Shown in pieces: positions 8,474-17,850 of a stretch of 64,000 nt of DNA. The position numbers and the translations under genes are program-made. The notes under the pieces are model-generated. The model saw only the letters and a program-made list of their open reading frames with translations, ran no database searches and was not told the DNA's origin. Position 1 is the stretch's first letter; every line of letters begins with the position of its first letter. Source of the DNA: REEB95 sp963810055 (GTDB taxonomy: Bacteria > Pseudomonadota > Alphaproteobacteria > ATCC43930 > CGMCC-115725); NCBI GenBank assembly GCA_963810055.1, contig CAWEME010000004.1, positions 1 to 64,000 on the forward strand, given 5' to 3'.

Positions 8474-9835
8474 TCAGCTATGCACTTCGAGGCCTAGGCC
8501 TTCGAGCAGGCCGTAGAGCGTCGGCCGGCTGATGCCGAGCAGCTTCGCGGCGCGCGACAAGTTGCCGCCGCTTTGCGCCAGCGCCATCTGGATGACGCCG
8601 CGTTCGGCGCGCGCCCGCGCCTCGCGCAGATCGAGCGAGCCGAAGGGCAGCTCGGCCGGGGCGAGTTCGAGGTCCGAGGCGGAGATCGCGACGCCTTCGG
8701 CCATCACCACCGCCCGTTTCACGCGGTTCTCCAGCTCGCGCACGTTGCCGCGCCACGGATGGACGGCGATGGCGGTGAGCGCGTCGGAGGCGAAGCTCTT
8801 GATCTTGCGGTCGAACTGTTCGTTGAACTTCTTGAGGAAGAAATTGGCGAGCAGCACCGGGTCGCCTTCGCGCTCGCGCAGGGGCGGCACGCTCACCCGC
8901 ACCTCGTTGAGGCGGTAATAGAGGTCCTCGCGGAAGCGGCCGGTGCCGATGAGATGGTCGAGATCCTGATTGGTGGCGCAGACGATGCGCACATCGACCT
9001 GGATCGGACGGTGGCCGCCGACGCGCTCCACCACCTGGTCTTGCAGGAACCGCAGCAGCTTCACCTGCATCGGCAGCGGCACGTCGCCGATCTCGTCGAG
9101 GAACAGGGTCCCGCCGTTGGCGCCTTCGATCTTGCCGATGGTCTGCTTGACCGCGCCGGTGAAGGCGCCTTTCTCGTGGCCGAACAGCTCGCTTTCCAGG
9201 AGGGTCTCGGGGATCGCCGCGCAATTGATGGCGACGAAGGGCATCTTGGCGCGCGAACTCAGACGGTGGACCGCCTGGGCCAGCACTTCCTTGCCGGTGC
9301 CGCTTTCGCCGAGCAGCAGCACCGCGACGTCGGTGGGCGCGATCTTCTCGATGGTGCGCAGCACGCGGGTCATCTGCGGGCTGGCCGCGACGATGCCGTC
9401 GACCGGCGAGCGCGGCGACAGTTCCTGCAAGCGGCGGTTCTCGGCTTCGAGCGCATGGAGGCGCGATGCCCGCGCGATCATCAGCTTGAGGACGTCGAGA
9501 TCGACCGGCTTCTGGTGGAAGTCGTAAGCGCCGAGCTGGACGGCGCGCAGCGCCACCTCGCGGCTTTCATTGCCGGTGGCGACGATGATCTTGGTCTCGG
9601 GCGCCATGGCCAGCATGGCCTCGAGCGTGGCCATGCCCTCGGATGCTTCGTCCGCATCGGGCGGCAGGCCCAGGTCGAGCACCACCACCGCCGGGCGCAC
9701 GCGCCGGAATTCGGCGATCGCGTTCTCGCGGTCGCCCGCCAAGGCCACCTCGAAATCGGCCAGCGCCCATTTATATTGGCGCGCCAGGCCTTCGTCGTCT
9801 TCGACCAGGAGAATGTGGATTTTGCTGTCTTTCAT
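8474..9835 (-). CDS. prsR: PEP-CTERM-box response regulator PrsR (sigma-54 activator)
   Basis: A 453-residue NtrC-type regulator. The receiver domain has the acidic pair in LLVEDDEG and the phosphoacceptor Asp54 in VVVLDLGLP, with the switch Lys in FHQKPVD. The AAA+ domain has Walker A GESGTGKE (about residue 178) and the GAFTGA loop in GHEKGAFTGAV (about 222) that contacts sigma-54, plus the arginine-finger region FREDLYYRLN. A Fis-type helix-turn-helix (GGNLSRAAKLLGISRPTLY) ends the protein. PrsR with PrsK is the two-component system of XrtA loci and drives sigma-54 promoters of PEP-CTERM genes. I chose the ATG at 9835 because the receiver domain begins directly after it; the upstream prsK stop is at 9840. 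Confidence 0.92.
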   Translation of the reverse strand: MKDSKIHILLVEDDEGLARQYKWALADFEVALAGDRENAIAEFRRVRPAVVVLDLGLPPDADEASEGMATLEAMLAMAPETKIIVATGNESREVALRAVQLGAYDFHQKPVDLDVLKLMIARASRLHALEAENRRLQELSPRSPVDGIVAASPQMTRVLRTIEKIAPTDVAVLLLGESGTGKEVLAQAVHRLSSRAKMPFVAINCAAIPETLLESELFGHEKGAFTGAVKQTIGKIEGANGGTLFLDEIGDVPLPMQVKLLRFLQDQVVERVGGHRPIQVDVRIVCATNQDLDHLIGTGRFREDLYYRLNEVRVSVPPLREREGDPVLLANFFLKKFNEQFDRKIKSFASDALTAIAVHPWRGNVRELENRVKRAVVMAEGVAISASDLELAPAELPFGSLDLREARARAERGVIQMALAQSGGNLSRAAKLLGISRPTLYGLLEGLGLEVHS

Positions 9836-9839
9836 GACA

Positions 9840-11864
9840 TTACGCCGCGGTTGAGACGGCTCCTTCGCTCGCAAGGGGAAGAACGACGCGCATGGTGGTG
9901 CCAGCGCCGGGGGAGGAAACAACTTCGAGCTCGCCGCCCGCCGCGCAAATCAACTCGCGCGCCTGATAGGCGCCGATGCCGTGGCCGCCCGCCTTGGTGG
10001 TGTGGAGAGGACGGAACAGATCGTTCTGGACGAATTCCGGCGTCATGCCGGGACCCTGGTCCGCAATCTCGATGACGAGTTTCCCCGCTTCGGCGGCGCT
10101 CTTCAGGATCACGGTCTGGCCCGGGCGCGAGGCCTCGACGGCGTTGCTGACGAGATGGGTGAGCGCCGAGCGCAGCGTCGAGGCCGCGATGCGGACGGAT
10201 CCGGCGCCGCGGATCTCGGCCCGGACGGATATCTCCGGGCCGGAGAGATCGCGCGCCACCTCGGCGATCAGGCCGGCCGGATCGGATGTTTCGGTTTCGG
10301 CAGCGCCCGCCTTCAACTGCGACAACAGCTTGTTCATGCGCTCGACCGAGCTTTCGATGGTGCGGAAGGCGTCGGCGCGGAATTCGGGGTCGTCGCCGTG
10401 AATCCTGGCGTTTTCGGCGATCAGCCGCAGCTGGCCCGCCAGGTTCTTGATGTCGTGGCCGACGAAGGCGAAACGCTTGCCGTATTGTTCGAGGCCGCGC
10501 GCATCGGCCAGCGCCTGCGCCGCGCGTTCCTCGCAGATATAACTCGCCGCCTGGCGCGCCACGGCGCGCAGCAGCTCGAAGCTTTCCCAGTTGAGGTCCA
10601 AGGGCGCGCGCGGCCGGGTCAGCGTGATGAAGCCGATCAAACGTCCGCAATGCGCCAACGGCACCGCCAGCCAGAAATCCGCCTGGACGCGCCAGCTCGC
10701 GGAGTCTTTCAGGGCCGCGGTTTCCTGGGCCATTTCCTGGATCCAGGCTCCGCCACGGAACCCGGCGACCAAGGCGCCGTCCGGGGATTCGCGCGTCTCC
10801 GGAGGCAGCCACAAATTGAAACCCGCCGCCGGGCGATAGCCGGCCTCGCCGTCGATCAGCCACAACGCGCCGCGCGGGCTGTCGACGATATTGGCCACCG
10901 CCTCGATCACGCGGTGCTGCAAATCCTCGCCTTCGCCGCGCGCGGACAGAGTCTCGATGAAGTTCATCCACTCGAGGCGGTAATCGTAACGCAGCGAGAA
11001 GAAATTCCGCGACACCAGGTATTTGAGCCGCGCCTGGATGCCGCCCGAGGACAGCACCAGCGCCAGCACCAGGACCGCCCCGAACAGCGAGATCACCTGC
11101 ACCGCCGGGCCCCAGTCGCCGCCCATCTCGTGAACCGCCGCGCCCAGCGCCGCGACCGCGAGCAGGAATCCGCCGCTCACCACCAGGGTGAAGGTGTGAA
11201 ACACCACGCGGCGCGAGATGTGGATGTCGATGCGCCAGTCGCGGTTGCGCGCGAGCGTGAGCGCCAGGAACGGCGCGCTCAGCGCCGTCGCCGCCAGCCG
11301 CGCCTCGGCGAGAAGCGGATTGACGTGCCCGGTCAAAAGCGCGTTCGAATAGAGGAACAGCTGATAGGCGAAAAAGCCGCCGATGGCGATGCACAGCGGC
11401 GCCACGTTCCACAGCCGTTTCTGCTCGGTGTTGCGGTAGAGGTTCTCGACCAGGAGCAGCCCGGCCACGGCCAGTCCCTCGCGCGCCAGAATCTGCGAAA
11501 GGGCGAGATCGACCGAGCCGGCCCATTGCACCAGATCGTCGGCGATGACCGACAGGCCCGCCACGGCTCCGCCCCAGGCCGCTGTCCGCCAGAAGGCAAG
11601 CCGCCGGCCGTCGCCCGGCTGCGGCCTCAGCAGCATCGCCAGCAGCGCGAGCCAGATCAGGCCCTGCACGGTCTCCAGCAGCGGCACGAATTCGCCCAGG
11701 GTTTCGCCGCCGAAGGCGGTGAAAACCGCCCACAACGCCGTCGCCGCCGATGCGGCCAGCACGAAGCGGCCTTCGCGCGAGGGCTTGCCGCGCGCCAGCG
11801 TGAACAGGAACAGCGCCGCGAAGGCGCCGGCGCAGATGAAACCCGTGACCGGGGCGAGGCCCAT
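9840..11864 (-). CDS. prsK: PEP-CTERM system sensor kinase PrsK
   Basis: A 674-residue membrane histidine kinase. About eight hydrophobic helices fill residues 1-290, followed by a GAF-like domain (about 300-460), then an H-box FAFVGHDIKNLAGQL with phosphoacceptor His near residue 469, an N-box HLVSNAVEAS, and the ATP lid DQGPGMTPE and GGHGIGAYQAREL. The VGHDIKN H-box is typical of PrsK, the sensor paired with PrsR in exosortase A loci. It starts four bases after the sugar transferase and ends four bases before prsR, so all are co-transcribed. The signal it senses is not known. Confidence 0.92.
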   Translation of the reverse strand: MGLAPVTGFICAGAFAALFLFTLARGKPSREGRFVLAASAATALWAVFTAFGGETLGEFVPLLETVQGLIWLALLAMLLRPQPGDGRRLAFWRTAAWGGAVAGLSVIADDLVQWAGSVDLALSQILAREGLAVAGLLLVENLYRNTEQKRLWNVAPLCIAIGGFFAYQLFLYSNALLTGHVNPLLAEARLAATALSAPFLALTLARNRDWRIDIHISRRVVFHTFTLVVSGGFLLAVAALGAAVHEMGGDWGPAVQVISLFGAVLVLALVLSSGGIQARLKYLVSRNFFSLRYDYRLEWMNFIETLSARGEGEDLQHRVIEAVANIVDSPRGALWLIDGEAGYRPAAGFNLWLPPETRESPDGALVAGFRGGAWIQEMAQETAALKDSASWRVQADFWLAVPLAHCGRLIGFITLTRPRAPLDLNWESFELLRAVARQAASYICEERAAQALADARGLEQYGKRFAFVGHDIKNLAGQLRLIAENARIHGDDPEFRADAFRTIESSVERMNKLLSQLKAGAAETETSDPAGLIAEVARDLSGPEISVRAEIRGAGSVRIAASTLRSALTHLVSNAVEASRPGQTVILKSAAEAGKLVIEIADQGPGMTPEFVQNDLFRPLHTTKAGGHGIGAYQARELICAAGGELEVVSSPGAGTTMRVVLPLASEGAVSTAA

Positions 11865-11868
11865 GGCT

Positions 11869-13284
11869 CTAGCGCGCCCCCTCGTGGAACAGAATGACCC
11901 GGACGGTCTGGATCAGGATCACGATGTCGAGGAACAGGGTGCGGTTCTTCACGTAATAGAGGTCGTAGGCGAGCTTTAAACGCGCGTCATCGAGCGAGGC
12001 GCCATAGGCGCAATTGACCTGGGCCCAGCCGGTGATGCCCGGCTTCACCGCGTGGCGTTCTTCGTAGAACGGAATGTCCCGGGCCAGCTGGGCGACGAAG
12101 AACGGCCGCTCGGGGCGCGGGCCGACGAAGCTCATCTGGCCGCGGAACACGTTGAAGAGCTGCGGCAGCTCATCGATGCGGTATTTGCGGATGATGGCGC
12201 CGATTCGGGTCACGCGCGGGTCGTGCTGGCTGGCCCATTGCGGCGCGCCGCCGCTTTCGGCGTCCTGGCGCATGCTGCGGAACTTCAAGAGCGTGAAGGG
12301 CCGGCCGTGATAACCGGTGCGTTCCTGGCGGTAGAGCACCGGGCCGGGGCTCTCGAGCTTTATGACGATGGCGGTGAGCGCGATGACCGGCAAGGTCACG
12401 GCCAGCAGCATGAGACTCGCGGCGAGGTCGAAGACGCGCTTCATGACGTCGACCACCGCGCCCTGGCGGAAGCCGTCGGAGAAGATCAGCCAGCTCGGCT
12501 GCAACGCTTCGATGTCGATGCGGCCATTTTCGCGTTCCCAGAAGGTCTGGTAATCGACCACGTTGACGCCGGCGATCTTGCAATGCAGCAGCTGGTTCAC
12601 CGGCATGCCGCGGCGGTCATCGGTCGCCACCACCACTTCCTTGACGCGGGCCGCCCGCGCGAATTTGGCGAGCGCGTGCTGGTCCTCGGTCTGGTCGAGA
12701 TCGAGCGTCGAGCCCGAAACCAGGTGTACGTCGCCGGGCGCGTGGACGAAGGCCTTGGGCAGGAAATAACGGTTGCGGCCGGAGCGCGCCAATTCGGCGA
12801 TGCGCGAGGCGCGCACCCCGGTGCCGAGCACGATGATGCGGCGGCGGAAGCTCTCGGAACTGGAATAATGGAGGAAACCCACGCGCGTCACGATCACGCC
12901 GCCCATCCAGGCCAGGCTGCCCTTGAAGCACAGCGCGGCCCAGGAACCCAATTGGCCGCCATAGGCCTCGTTGGCGAAGAACGCGCACAGCACCGCCGCC
13001 ACCGGCAGCACCAACGCCAGCGCCACCACGATCTTGGTGATCATCACGCGCGAATCGAGGAAGACGTCGTAGTTGTAAAGCCCGACCACGCTCATGGCGC
13101 CGATCGCCAGGCCGGTGAACCCGGCGGTGAACTGCGCCGAGGGCGAGATGAAATGGAGCTGTTGCAGCGCCTCGGCCGGGGCCGGGCCGAGCGCGACCAG
13201 CAGCGCCAGCGAGATCAGGAAGATTTCACACAGTCCGACGAGCAGCGCCGGAAGCGGGACGAAGTGGCCAAAGATACGCAACAT
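11869..13284 (-). CDS. XrtA/PEP-CTERM system undecaprenyl-phosphate sugar transferase
   Basis: A 471-residue polyisoprenyl-phosphate sugar-1-phosphate transferase. The N-terminal half has about four membrane helices and a CoA-binding-like Rossmann region (RRIIVLGTGVRASRIAEL); the C-terminal bacterial sugar transferase domain starts at KRVFDLAASLMLL and includes KFRSMRQDAE, RIDELPQLFNV and SFVGPRPERP, which hold the catalytic residues. It primes polysaccharide synthesis by loading the first sugar phosphate onto undecaprenyl phosphate. Length and the adjoining prsK match the exosortase-associated subfamily. The ATG at 13284 (MLRIFGHFVP) is preferred over the TTG at 13311, which would add nine unrelated residues. 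It heads the prsK-prsR-prsT operon. Confidence 0.9.
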   Translation of the reverse strand: MLRIFGHFVPLPALLVGLCEIFLISLALLVALGPAPAEALQQLHFISPSAQFTAGFTGLAIGAMSVVGLYNYDVFLDSRVMITKIVVALALVLPVAAVLCAFFANEAYGGQLGSWAALCFKGSLAWMGGVIVTRVGFLHYSSSESFRRRIIVLGTGVRASRIAELARSGRNRYFLPKAFVHAPGDVHLVSGSTLDLDQTEDQHALAKFARAARVKEVVVATDDRRGMPVNQLLHCKIAGVNVVDYQTFWERENGRIDIEALQPSWLIFSDGFRQGAVVDVMKRVFDLAASLMLLAVTLPVIALTAIVIKLESPGPVLYRQERTGYHGRPFTLLKFRSMRQDAESGGAPQWASQHDPRVTRIGAIIRKYRIDELPQLFNVFRGQMSFVGPRPERPFFVAQLARDIPFYEERHAVKPGITGWAQVNCAYGASLDDARLKLAYDLYYVKNRTLFLDIVILIQTVRVILFHEGAR

Positions 13285-13743
13285 GTTCGCTCTCGTTCCT
13301 TTTCGACCCAAGGACGCGAGACGGACCGGATGCGCGTTCTGCGAACCACCGACCTGTCAAAGCCGCCGACGAAAACCGGCGTCGCTGTCAAACTTGTATC
13401 CTAATATGCAAGAATTTCCAATATATAAATGAGTATTCGTGCAAAGAATTTTGTGATTTATGTAATAATGTGTAATAACATAGAAGAAATACCGGCAGTT
13501 TGTCTTGTGGCACTATAATAATTGGTTGATGAAGACTTAACGGCAACATCAAACTGGTTAACGGCGGCGTCCGGCTCGCGGATTCACCACGATCTTCGCC
13601 CGGCGTTCCGCCTTCGGTCGCGGGTTTGACCCGGCTCATCTTGCGGCAACTGGATCAAAGCGCGCGCAACAGCGGCCAGTTCCGGCTTGGAAGCGGCTTT
13701 GCTCCCGGTCTATGGTTAAAAAAACCGGCGCGGGGGAGGGGCG
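13285..13743. other. AT-rich divergent intergenic region
   Basis: This 459-base spacer separates the minus-strand prs operon from the plus-strand flavin monooxygenase. The stretch 13395-13565 is strikingly AT-rich against the surroundings and contains TATAATAATT near 13514. Promoters for both operons must lie here. I looked for the sigma-54 pattern expected of PrsR targets: TGGCAC occurs at 13509 but no TTGC follows at the required spacing. No credible gene is visible; the open frame of about 80 codons here has no family character. Confidence 0.6.
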
Positions 13744-14808
13744 ATGCTCGATTTCGGCTATTTCACGCTGAGCGACAACCACTACGAAAACAATCCGCGC
13801 TCGGCCAACCAGTTCGTCGCCGACATCGTCGCCGAATCCCTGCACGCCGAGGCGCTCGGACTCCATTCCGCCTGGATCGGCGAGCATCATTTCAATTCCC
13901 TGGGCGTGCTGTCCTGCCCCGATCTGGTGCTGGCCCATATCGCCGCGAAGACCTCGCGCATCCGGCTGGCTCCCGCGGTCACGGTGCTGCCGCTGCACCA
14001 CCCGATCCGCGTCGCCGAGCAATGGGCCTCGCTCGATCTCCTCAGCCACGGCCGGGTCGATTGGGCCGCCGGGCGCGGCTACGACCGGCGCGAATACCTG
14101 CCCTTCAAGATCGATTTCGACGACAACCAGGGCATTTTCGAGGAGGGCCTGGAAGTGGTGCGCCGCTTGTGGGATGCGGGCGGCAAGCGCATCTCGCACA
14201 AGGGGAAATATTACCAGTTCGAGGATGTGCGCATCACGCCGCAACCGGTGCAACGGCCGATCCCGGCCTATGTCGCCTCCTTCTCCAAGCCTTCGATCGA
14301 GCTGGCGGCCAGGCTGGGCTGTGGCCTGATCGTGGCGCCCTTCGCCGCTTCCATGACCTTCGGCGGACTCAAGCAGGTCTCGGAGCTCTACCGCGAGACT
14401 TGCGCCAAGTTCGGCCGCGAGCCCGGCCGGCTGATGTGCAGCTATTTCACCCATTTCTTCGACACCAAGGAACAGGAAGACGAAGCGCGCGCCCGCCAGA
14501 TCCGCTACTACAAGGAATGCGTCATCCCGGCCTTGCCCGGCGATCCCAAGACCGCGCCGCCGAGCTACCGCTATTTCATCGACATGGTGGACAGGCTGGG
14601 CAAGGTGAAGCCGAGCGATCTCACCGAGAATTCGGTGCTGATGGGGGGCGCGCAACAGATCATCGATCAGCTCAAGAAGGTCGAAGCCGCCGGCTTCAAC
14701 GAGGTGATCCTCTATTTCAACGTCGGGCTGAAGCCGCACCGTCAAGTGAAGGAAGAGATGTCGCGCTTCGCCGAGCAGGTGAAGCCGCATTTCCACGAAG
14801 GCCAATAG
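13744..14808 (+). CDS. LLM-class flavin-dependent oxidoreductase
   Basis: A 354-residue protein of the bacterial luciferase-like monooxygenase superfamily, a TIM barrel using reduced flavin. Family motifs include SAWIGEHHFNS near the N-terminus (EHH is the usual strand 2 motif), RIRLAPAVTVLPLHHPIRVA, RVDWAAGRGY and SVLMGGAQQIIDQLKK. The ATG at 13744 follows a strong AGGGG ribosome-binding site. Such enzymes oxidise alkanes, sulfonates, aldehydes or nitrogen compounds, and the sequence does not single one out. It stands alone between the prs operon and convergent leuB, so context gives no pathway. Confidence 0.85.
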   Translation: MLDFGYFTLSDNHYENNPRSANQFVADIVAESLHAEALGLHSAWIGEHHFNSLGVLSCPDLVLAHIAAKTSRIRLAPAVTVLPLHHPIRVAEQWASLDLLSHGRVDWAAGRGYDRREYLPFKIDFDDNQGIFEEGLEVVRRLWDAGGKRISHKGKYYQFEDVRITPQPVQRPIPAYVASFSKPSIELAARLGCGLIVAPFAASMTFGGLKQVSELYRETCAKFGREPGRLMCSYFTHFFDTKEQEDEARARQIRYYKECVIPALPGDPKTAPPSYRYFIDMVDRLGKVKPSDLTENSVLMGGAQQIIDQLKKVEAAGFNEVILYFNVGLKPHRQVKEEMSRFAEQVKPHFHEGQ

Positions 14809-14841
14809 GCCGTTCCCGCTCGGCGCGGACGGGGCCGGCGC

Positions 14842-15951
14842 CTAGACCAGCCGGGAGATCTCGGCCAGCACCTTGTCGCCCATTTCCGTGGTCGAAACCT
14901 TGGTCATGCCCGGCTGCATGATATCGCCGGTGCGCGCGCCGCTCTGAAGCGCCGCCTCGACCGCCTTTTCCACCATGCGCGCCTCCTCCTCCATGTCGAA
15001 GGACCAGCGCAGCATCATGGCGAGCGACAGGATGCTTGCTAACGGATTGGCCGCGTTCTTGCCGGCGATGTCGGGCGCGCTGCCATGCACCGGCTCGTAA
15101 AGCGCCTTGCGCCGGCCGCTTTTGTCCACCGCCCCCAGGCTCGCCGACGGCAACATGCCGAGCGAGCCGGTCAGCATCGCCGCGCAATCGGACAGGATGT
15201 CGCCGAAGAGATTGTCGGTGACGATGACGTCGAACTGCTTGGGGTTGCGCACCAGCTGCATGGCGCAATTATCGGCATACATGTGGGACAGGGCCACGTC
15301 CCGGTATTCGGCATCGTGCAGCTTCTGCACCTCTTCGCGCCACAACACGCCCGATTCCATCACATTGGCCTTTTCGACCGAGCACAGCTTCTTGCCGCGC
15401 TTCAACGCCAGTTCAAATCCCACCCGCGCCACGCGCAGGATCTCAGCCGTGGTGTAGACCTGGGTGTTGACGCCCTTGCGGCTGCCGTCGGGCAATGTCG
15501 AAATGCCGCGCGGCTCGCCGAAATAAATCCCGCCGGTCAATTCGCGTACGATGATCATGTCGAGCCCTTCGACCACTTCTTTTTTCAGGGTCGAGGCGCC
15601 GACCAGCGGGCCGAACACGAAGGCCGGCCGCAGATTGGCGAACAGCTCCATGTCCTTGCGCAGGCGCAACAAGCCGCGCTCGGGCTTCAGCGCGAAGGGG
15701 AGATTGTCCCATTTCGGGCCGCCCACCGCGCCCAGCAGCACGGCGTCGGCCTCCATCGCGGTCTTCATGGTCGCGTCGGTCAAAGGCAGCTTGTGCTGAT
15801 CGAGCGCCGCGCCGCCCACTAGGTCTTCCTTCACCTCGAAGCTGGCGATCTTCCTCCGGCCGAAAAGCTCGAGCACGCGCGCGGCCTGGCGCGTCACCTC
15901 CGGCCCGATCCCGTCGCCGGGCAGGAGCAGCACTTTCTTGTTCGACGGCAT
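14842..15951 (-). CDS. leuB: 3-isopropylmalate dehydrogenase
   Basis: LeuB, 369 residues, oxidatively decarboxylates (2R,3S)-3-isopropylmalate to 2-oxoisocaproate with NAD+, the third step of leucine synthesis in the cytoplasm. The N-terminus KKVLLLPGDGIGPEVTRQA, the substrate loop LRLRKDMELFANLRPA, REL..GGIYFGEPRG, the metal-binding region with DNLFGDILSD, and the NAD-binding EPVHGSAPDIAGKNAANP are all canonical and full length. It lies 27 bases downstream of leuD in the same direction and the pair probably forms one transcript. Confidence 0.96.
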   Translation of the reverse strand: MPSNKKVLLLPGDGIGPEVTRQAARVLELFGRRKIASFEVKEDLVGGAALDQHKLPLTDATMKTAMEADAVLLGAVGGPKWDNLPFALKPERGLLRLRKDMELFANLRPAFVFGPLVGASTLKKEVVEGLDMIIVRELTGGIYFGEPRGISTLPDGSRKGVNTQVYTTAEILRVARVGFELALKRGKKLCSVEKANVMESGVLWREEVQKLHDAEYRDVALSHMYADNCAMQLVRNPKQFDVIVTDNLFGDILSDCAAMLTGSLGMLPSASLGAVDKSGRRKALYEPVHGSAPDIAGKNAANPLASILSLAMMLRWSFDMEEEARMVEKAVEAALQSGARTGDIMQPGMTKVSTTEMGDKVLAEISRLV

Positions 15952-15978
15952 GATCCCCCTCGTCTGGTCTTTCCCGGC

Positions 15979-16584
15979 TCAGAGCCAGGGCTGGCTCTTC
16001 TTGCGCTTGTCCTCGAAGCCCGAAATCGCCTTGTCCTTTTGCAGGGTCAGGCCGATCTCGTCCAGGCCCTGCAATAGGCAGTGCTTCTGGAACTGGTCGA
16101 TCTCGAAACGGATGGCCTGGCCGTCGGGCCGGGTGACGGTCTGCTTTTCGAGATCGATGGTGATGCGGGCATTCGCCCCTTTGCGCGCGTCGTCCATCAG
16201 CTGGGCGCAGGTCTCGGCCGGCAGCGCGATCGGCAGCACCCCGTTCTTGAGGCAATTGGTGTGGAAGATGTCGGCAAAGCTCGGCGCGATCACGGCGCGG
16301 ATGCCGAAATCAAGGAGCGCCCAGGGCGCGTGCTCGCGCGACGAGCCGCAGCCGAAATTCTCTCCCGCCACCAGGATCTGCGCCTTGCGGTAGGCCGGCT
16401 GGTTCAAGACGAAATCCGGCTTCTCGCTGCCGTCCGGGTTGTAGCGCAGCTCGTCGAACAAGGCCTTGCCCAGCCCGGTGCGCGCGATGGTCTTGAGGTA
16501 CTGCTTGGGGATGATCTTGTCGGTGTCGACATTGATCATCGGCAAGGGCGCCGCGACGCCGGTGAGGGTGGTGAATCTGTCCAT
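15979..16584 (-). CDS. leuD: 3-isopropylmalate dehydratase small subunit
   Basis: LeuD, 201 residues, is the swivel-domain subunit that pairs with LeuC to isomerise 2-isopropylmalate to 3-isopropylmalate. The hallmark GENFGCGSSREHAPWALLDF loop and VIAPSFADIFHTNCLKNG are present. The ATG at 16584 opens MDRFTTLTGVAAPLP, the standard N-terminus; longer in-frame extensions upstream lack family similarity. It is separated from leuC by pstS, and a strong terminator for pstS (16648-16681) lies upstream, so leuD-leuB need a promoter of their own in about 60 bases. A second hairpin (16628-16645) in that leader could be regulatory. Confidence 0.95.
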   Translation of the reverse strand: MDRFTTLTGVAAPLPMINVDTDKIIPKQYLKTIARTGLGKALFDELRYNPDGSEKPDFVLNQPAYRKAQILVAGENFGCGSSREHAPWALLDFGIRAVIAPSFADIFHTNCLKNGVLPIALPAETCAQLMDDARKGANARITIDLEKQTVTRPDGQAIRFEIDQFQKHCLLQGLDEIGLTLQKDKAISGFEDKRKKSQPWL

Positions 16585-16647
16585 GGCGGCCCGATGGTTA
16601 GCGGAGGCGGGGCCGGAAGGCAAGCGCGGGCTCGAGCGCGAGCCCGG

Positions 16648-16681
16648 AAAAACGAGGGGCCGGGTCATTCGACCCGGCCCC
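16648..16681 (-). terminator. Intrinsic terminator of pstS
   Basis: A perfect 11-bp GC-rich stem (16656-16666 with 16671-16681) and a four-base loop lie 25 bases after the pstS stop, followed on the minus strand by TCG and five T residues. A second perfect 7-bp hairpin (16628-16634 with 16639-16645) comes just after. Together they isolate pstS from leuD. Confidence 0.85.
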
Positions 16682-16706
16682 TTTGGAAACCTTCAGAAGA
16701 GAAGAC

Positions 16707-17763
16707 TTAGTGGGCCGCGCTCGCGGTCCAGAGCGGCTTGCCGTCCGGAGTCTTGAAATCACGAGCCCAGGATGCTTCGATCTGCTGGACAACGACAGGA
16801 GGCAGCGGCACGTAGTCGAGCGCCTTCGCCTGTTCCTGTCCGTTCTTGAGGCACCAATCGAGGAACTTGAGCACCGGCTCGTTCTGGTCCGCCGGGTAGT
16901 CCTTGCGCATCAGCATGTAGGTCGCCGCGGTGATCGGCCAGCTCTTGTCGCCCGGCTGATCGGTCAGGATGAGATAGAAATCCTGCACCTTGCTGAAATC
17001 GGCATTCGCCGCCGCCGTTGTGAACGCGTCCATGGTGGGTTCGATCGTCTTGCCCGCCTTGTTCTTCATCTTGGTGTAGGTCAGCTTGTTTTCCATGACA
17101 TAGGCGTATTCGACATAGCCGATCGAGCCGACGACCTGCTGGACACTGGAGGCCACGCCGGCATTGCCCTTGCCGCCGACGCCGTTCGGCCACTCGACCG
17201 ACACGTCGTCGCCGACCTTCTGCTGCCATTCGGGGCTGACCTTGCCGAGATAGTTGGTGAAGTTGAAGGTCGTGCCCGAGCCGTCCGAACGGTGGACCGT
17301 CGTGATCGCCATGTGCGGCAGCTTGACGGCGGGGTTGAGCCGCTTGATTTCCGGGCTGTCCCAGGACGTGATCTTGCCGAGATAGATGTCGGCCAGCGTC
17401 TTGCCGTCGAGCGTCATTTCACCCGGCTTGATGCCGGGCAGGTTGACGATCGGGGTGATGGAGATGATCACCATCGGGAATTGCGCGACGTTCATCTGAG
17501 TCGAGATCCTCGGGCTTCAGCGGCTTGTCGCTGTTGGCGAAATCGACGGTCTTGGCCTGGATCTGCTTGATGCCGCCGCCCGAGCCGATGGCCTGGTAAT
17601 TGACGGCGGTGCCGGTCGCTTTCTGATAGGTGTCGGCCCATTGCGACAGGACCGGGTAGATCGCCGTGCCGCCGGCGCCGGACAAGTCCTTGGCGTGAGC
17701 CGATACGGTCAGCATCGCCGCTGCCGATACCGCGGCGAGGGCGAATAGAATTCGCTGTTTCAT
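16707..17763 (-). CDS. pstS: Phosphate ABC transporter substrate-binding protein PstS (frame break)
   Basis: PstS captures phosphate in the periplasm for the PstCAB importer. A signal peptide (MKQRILFALAAVSAAAML, cleavage after SAHA) is followed by LSGAGGTAIYPVLSQW and YQAIGSGGGIKQI, the phosphate-binding loops, then DFANSDKPL. The remainder is in the next frame: QFPMVIISITPIVNLPG, LDGKTLADIYLGKITSWDSP, VHRSDGSGTTFNFTNYLGK and GKGNAGVASSVQQ. The two frames join if one base near 17499 is skipped (GAC-T-CAG), giving about 351 residues, the normal length. An upstream Pho box and a downstream terminator make it a single-gene unit inside the leucine genes; pstCAB are not in the window. Confidence 0.9.
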
Positions 17764-17850
17764 GAAGAGTGCCCCTTTCTGGTGTAACGCGGGCGCGCAC
17801 GCGCAACGCTCCGTCGCCAGGGAACTTACCCGCGCAAAAAGTCGAACGCG

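Noticed and set aside
6246..8516. Very long open frame antisense to prsT
   Set aside because: It mirrors the TPR repeats, is Arg/Gly-rich without domains and arises from GC-rich codon bias; the same holds for the long frames antisense to prsR, prsK and the dehydrogenase.
13508..13530. Sigma-54 promoter for the prs operon
   Set aside because: TGGCAC is followed by TTGG three bases too far; sigma-54 spacing is strict, so the match fails. The divergent region 419-655 gives only GG-N9-GC, one base short.
13388..13639. Minus-strand frame of about 83 codons in the AT-rich spacer
   Set aside because: It has no recognisable motif, starts in a poor context and reads through AT-rich promoter-like DNA.
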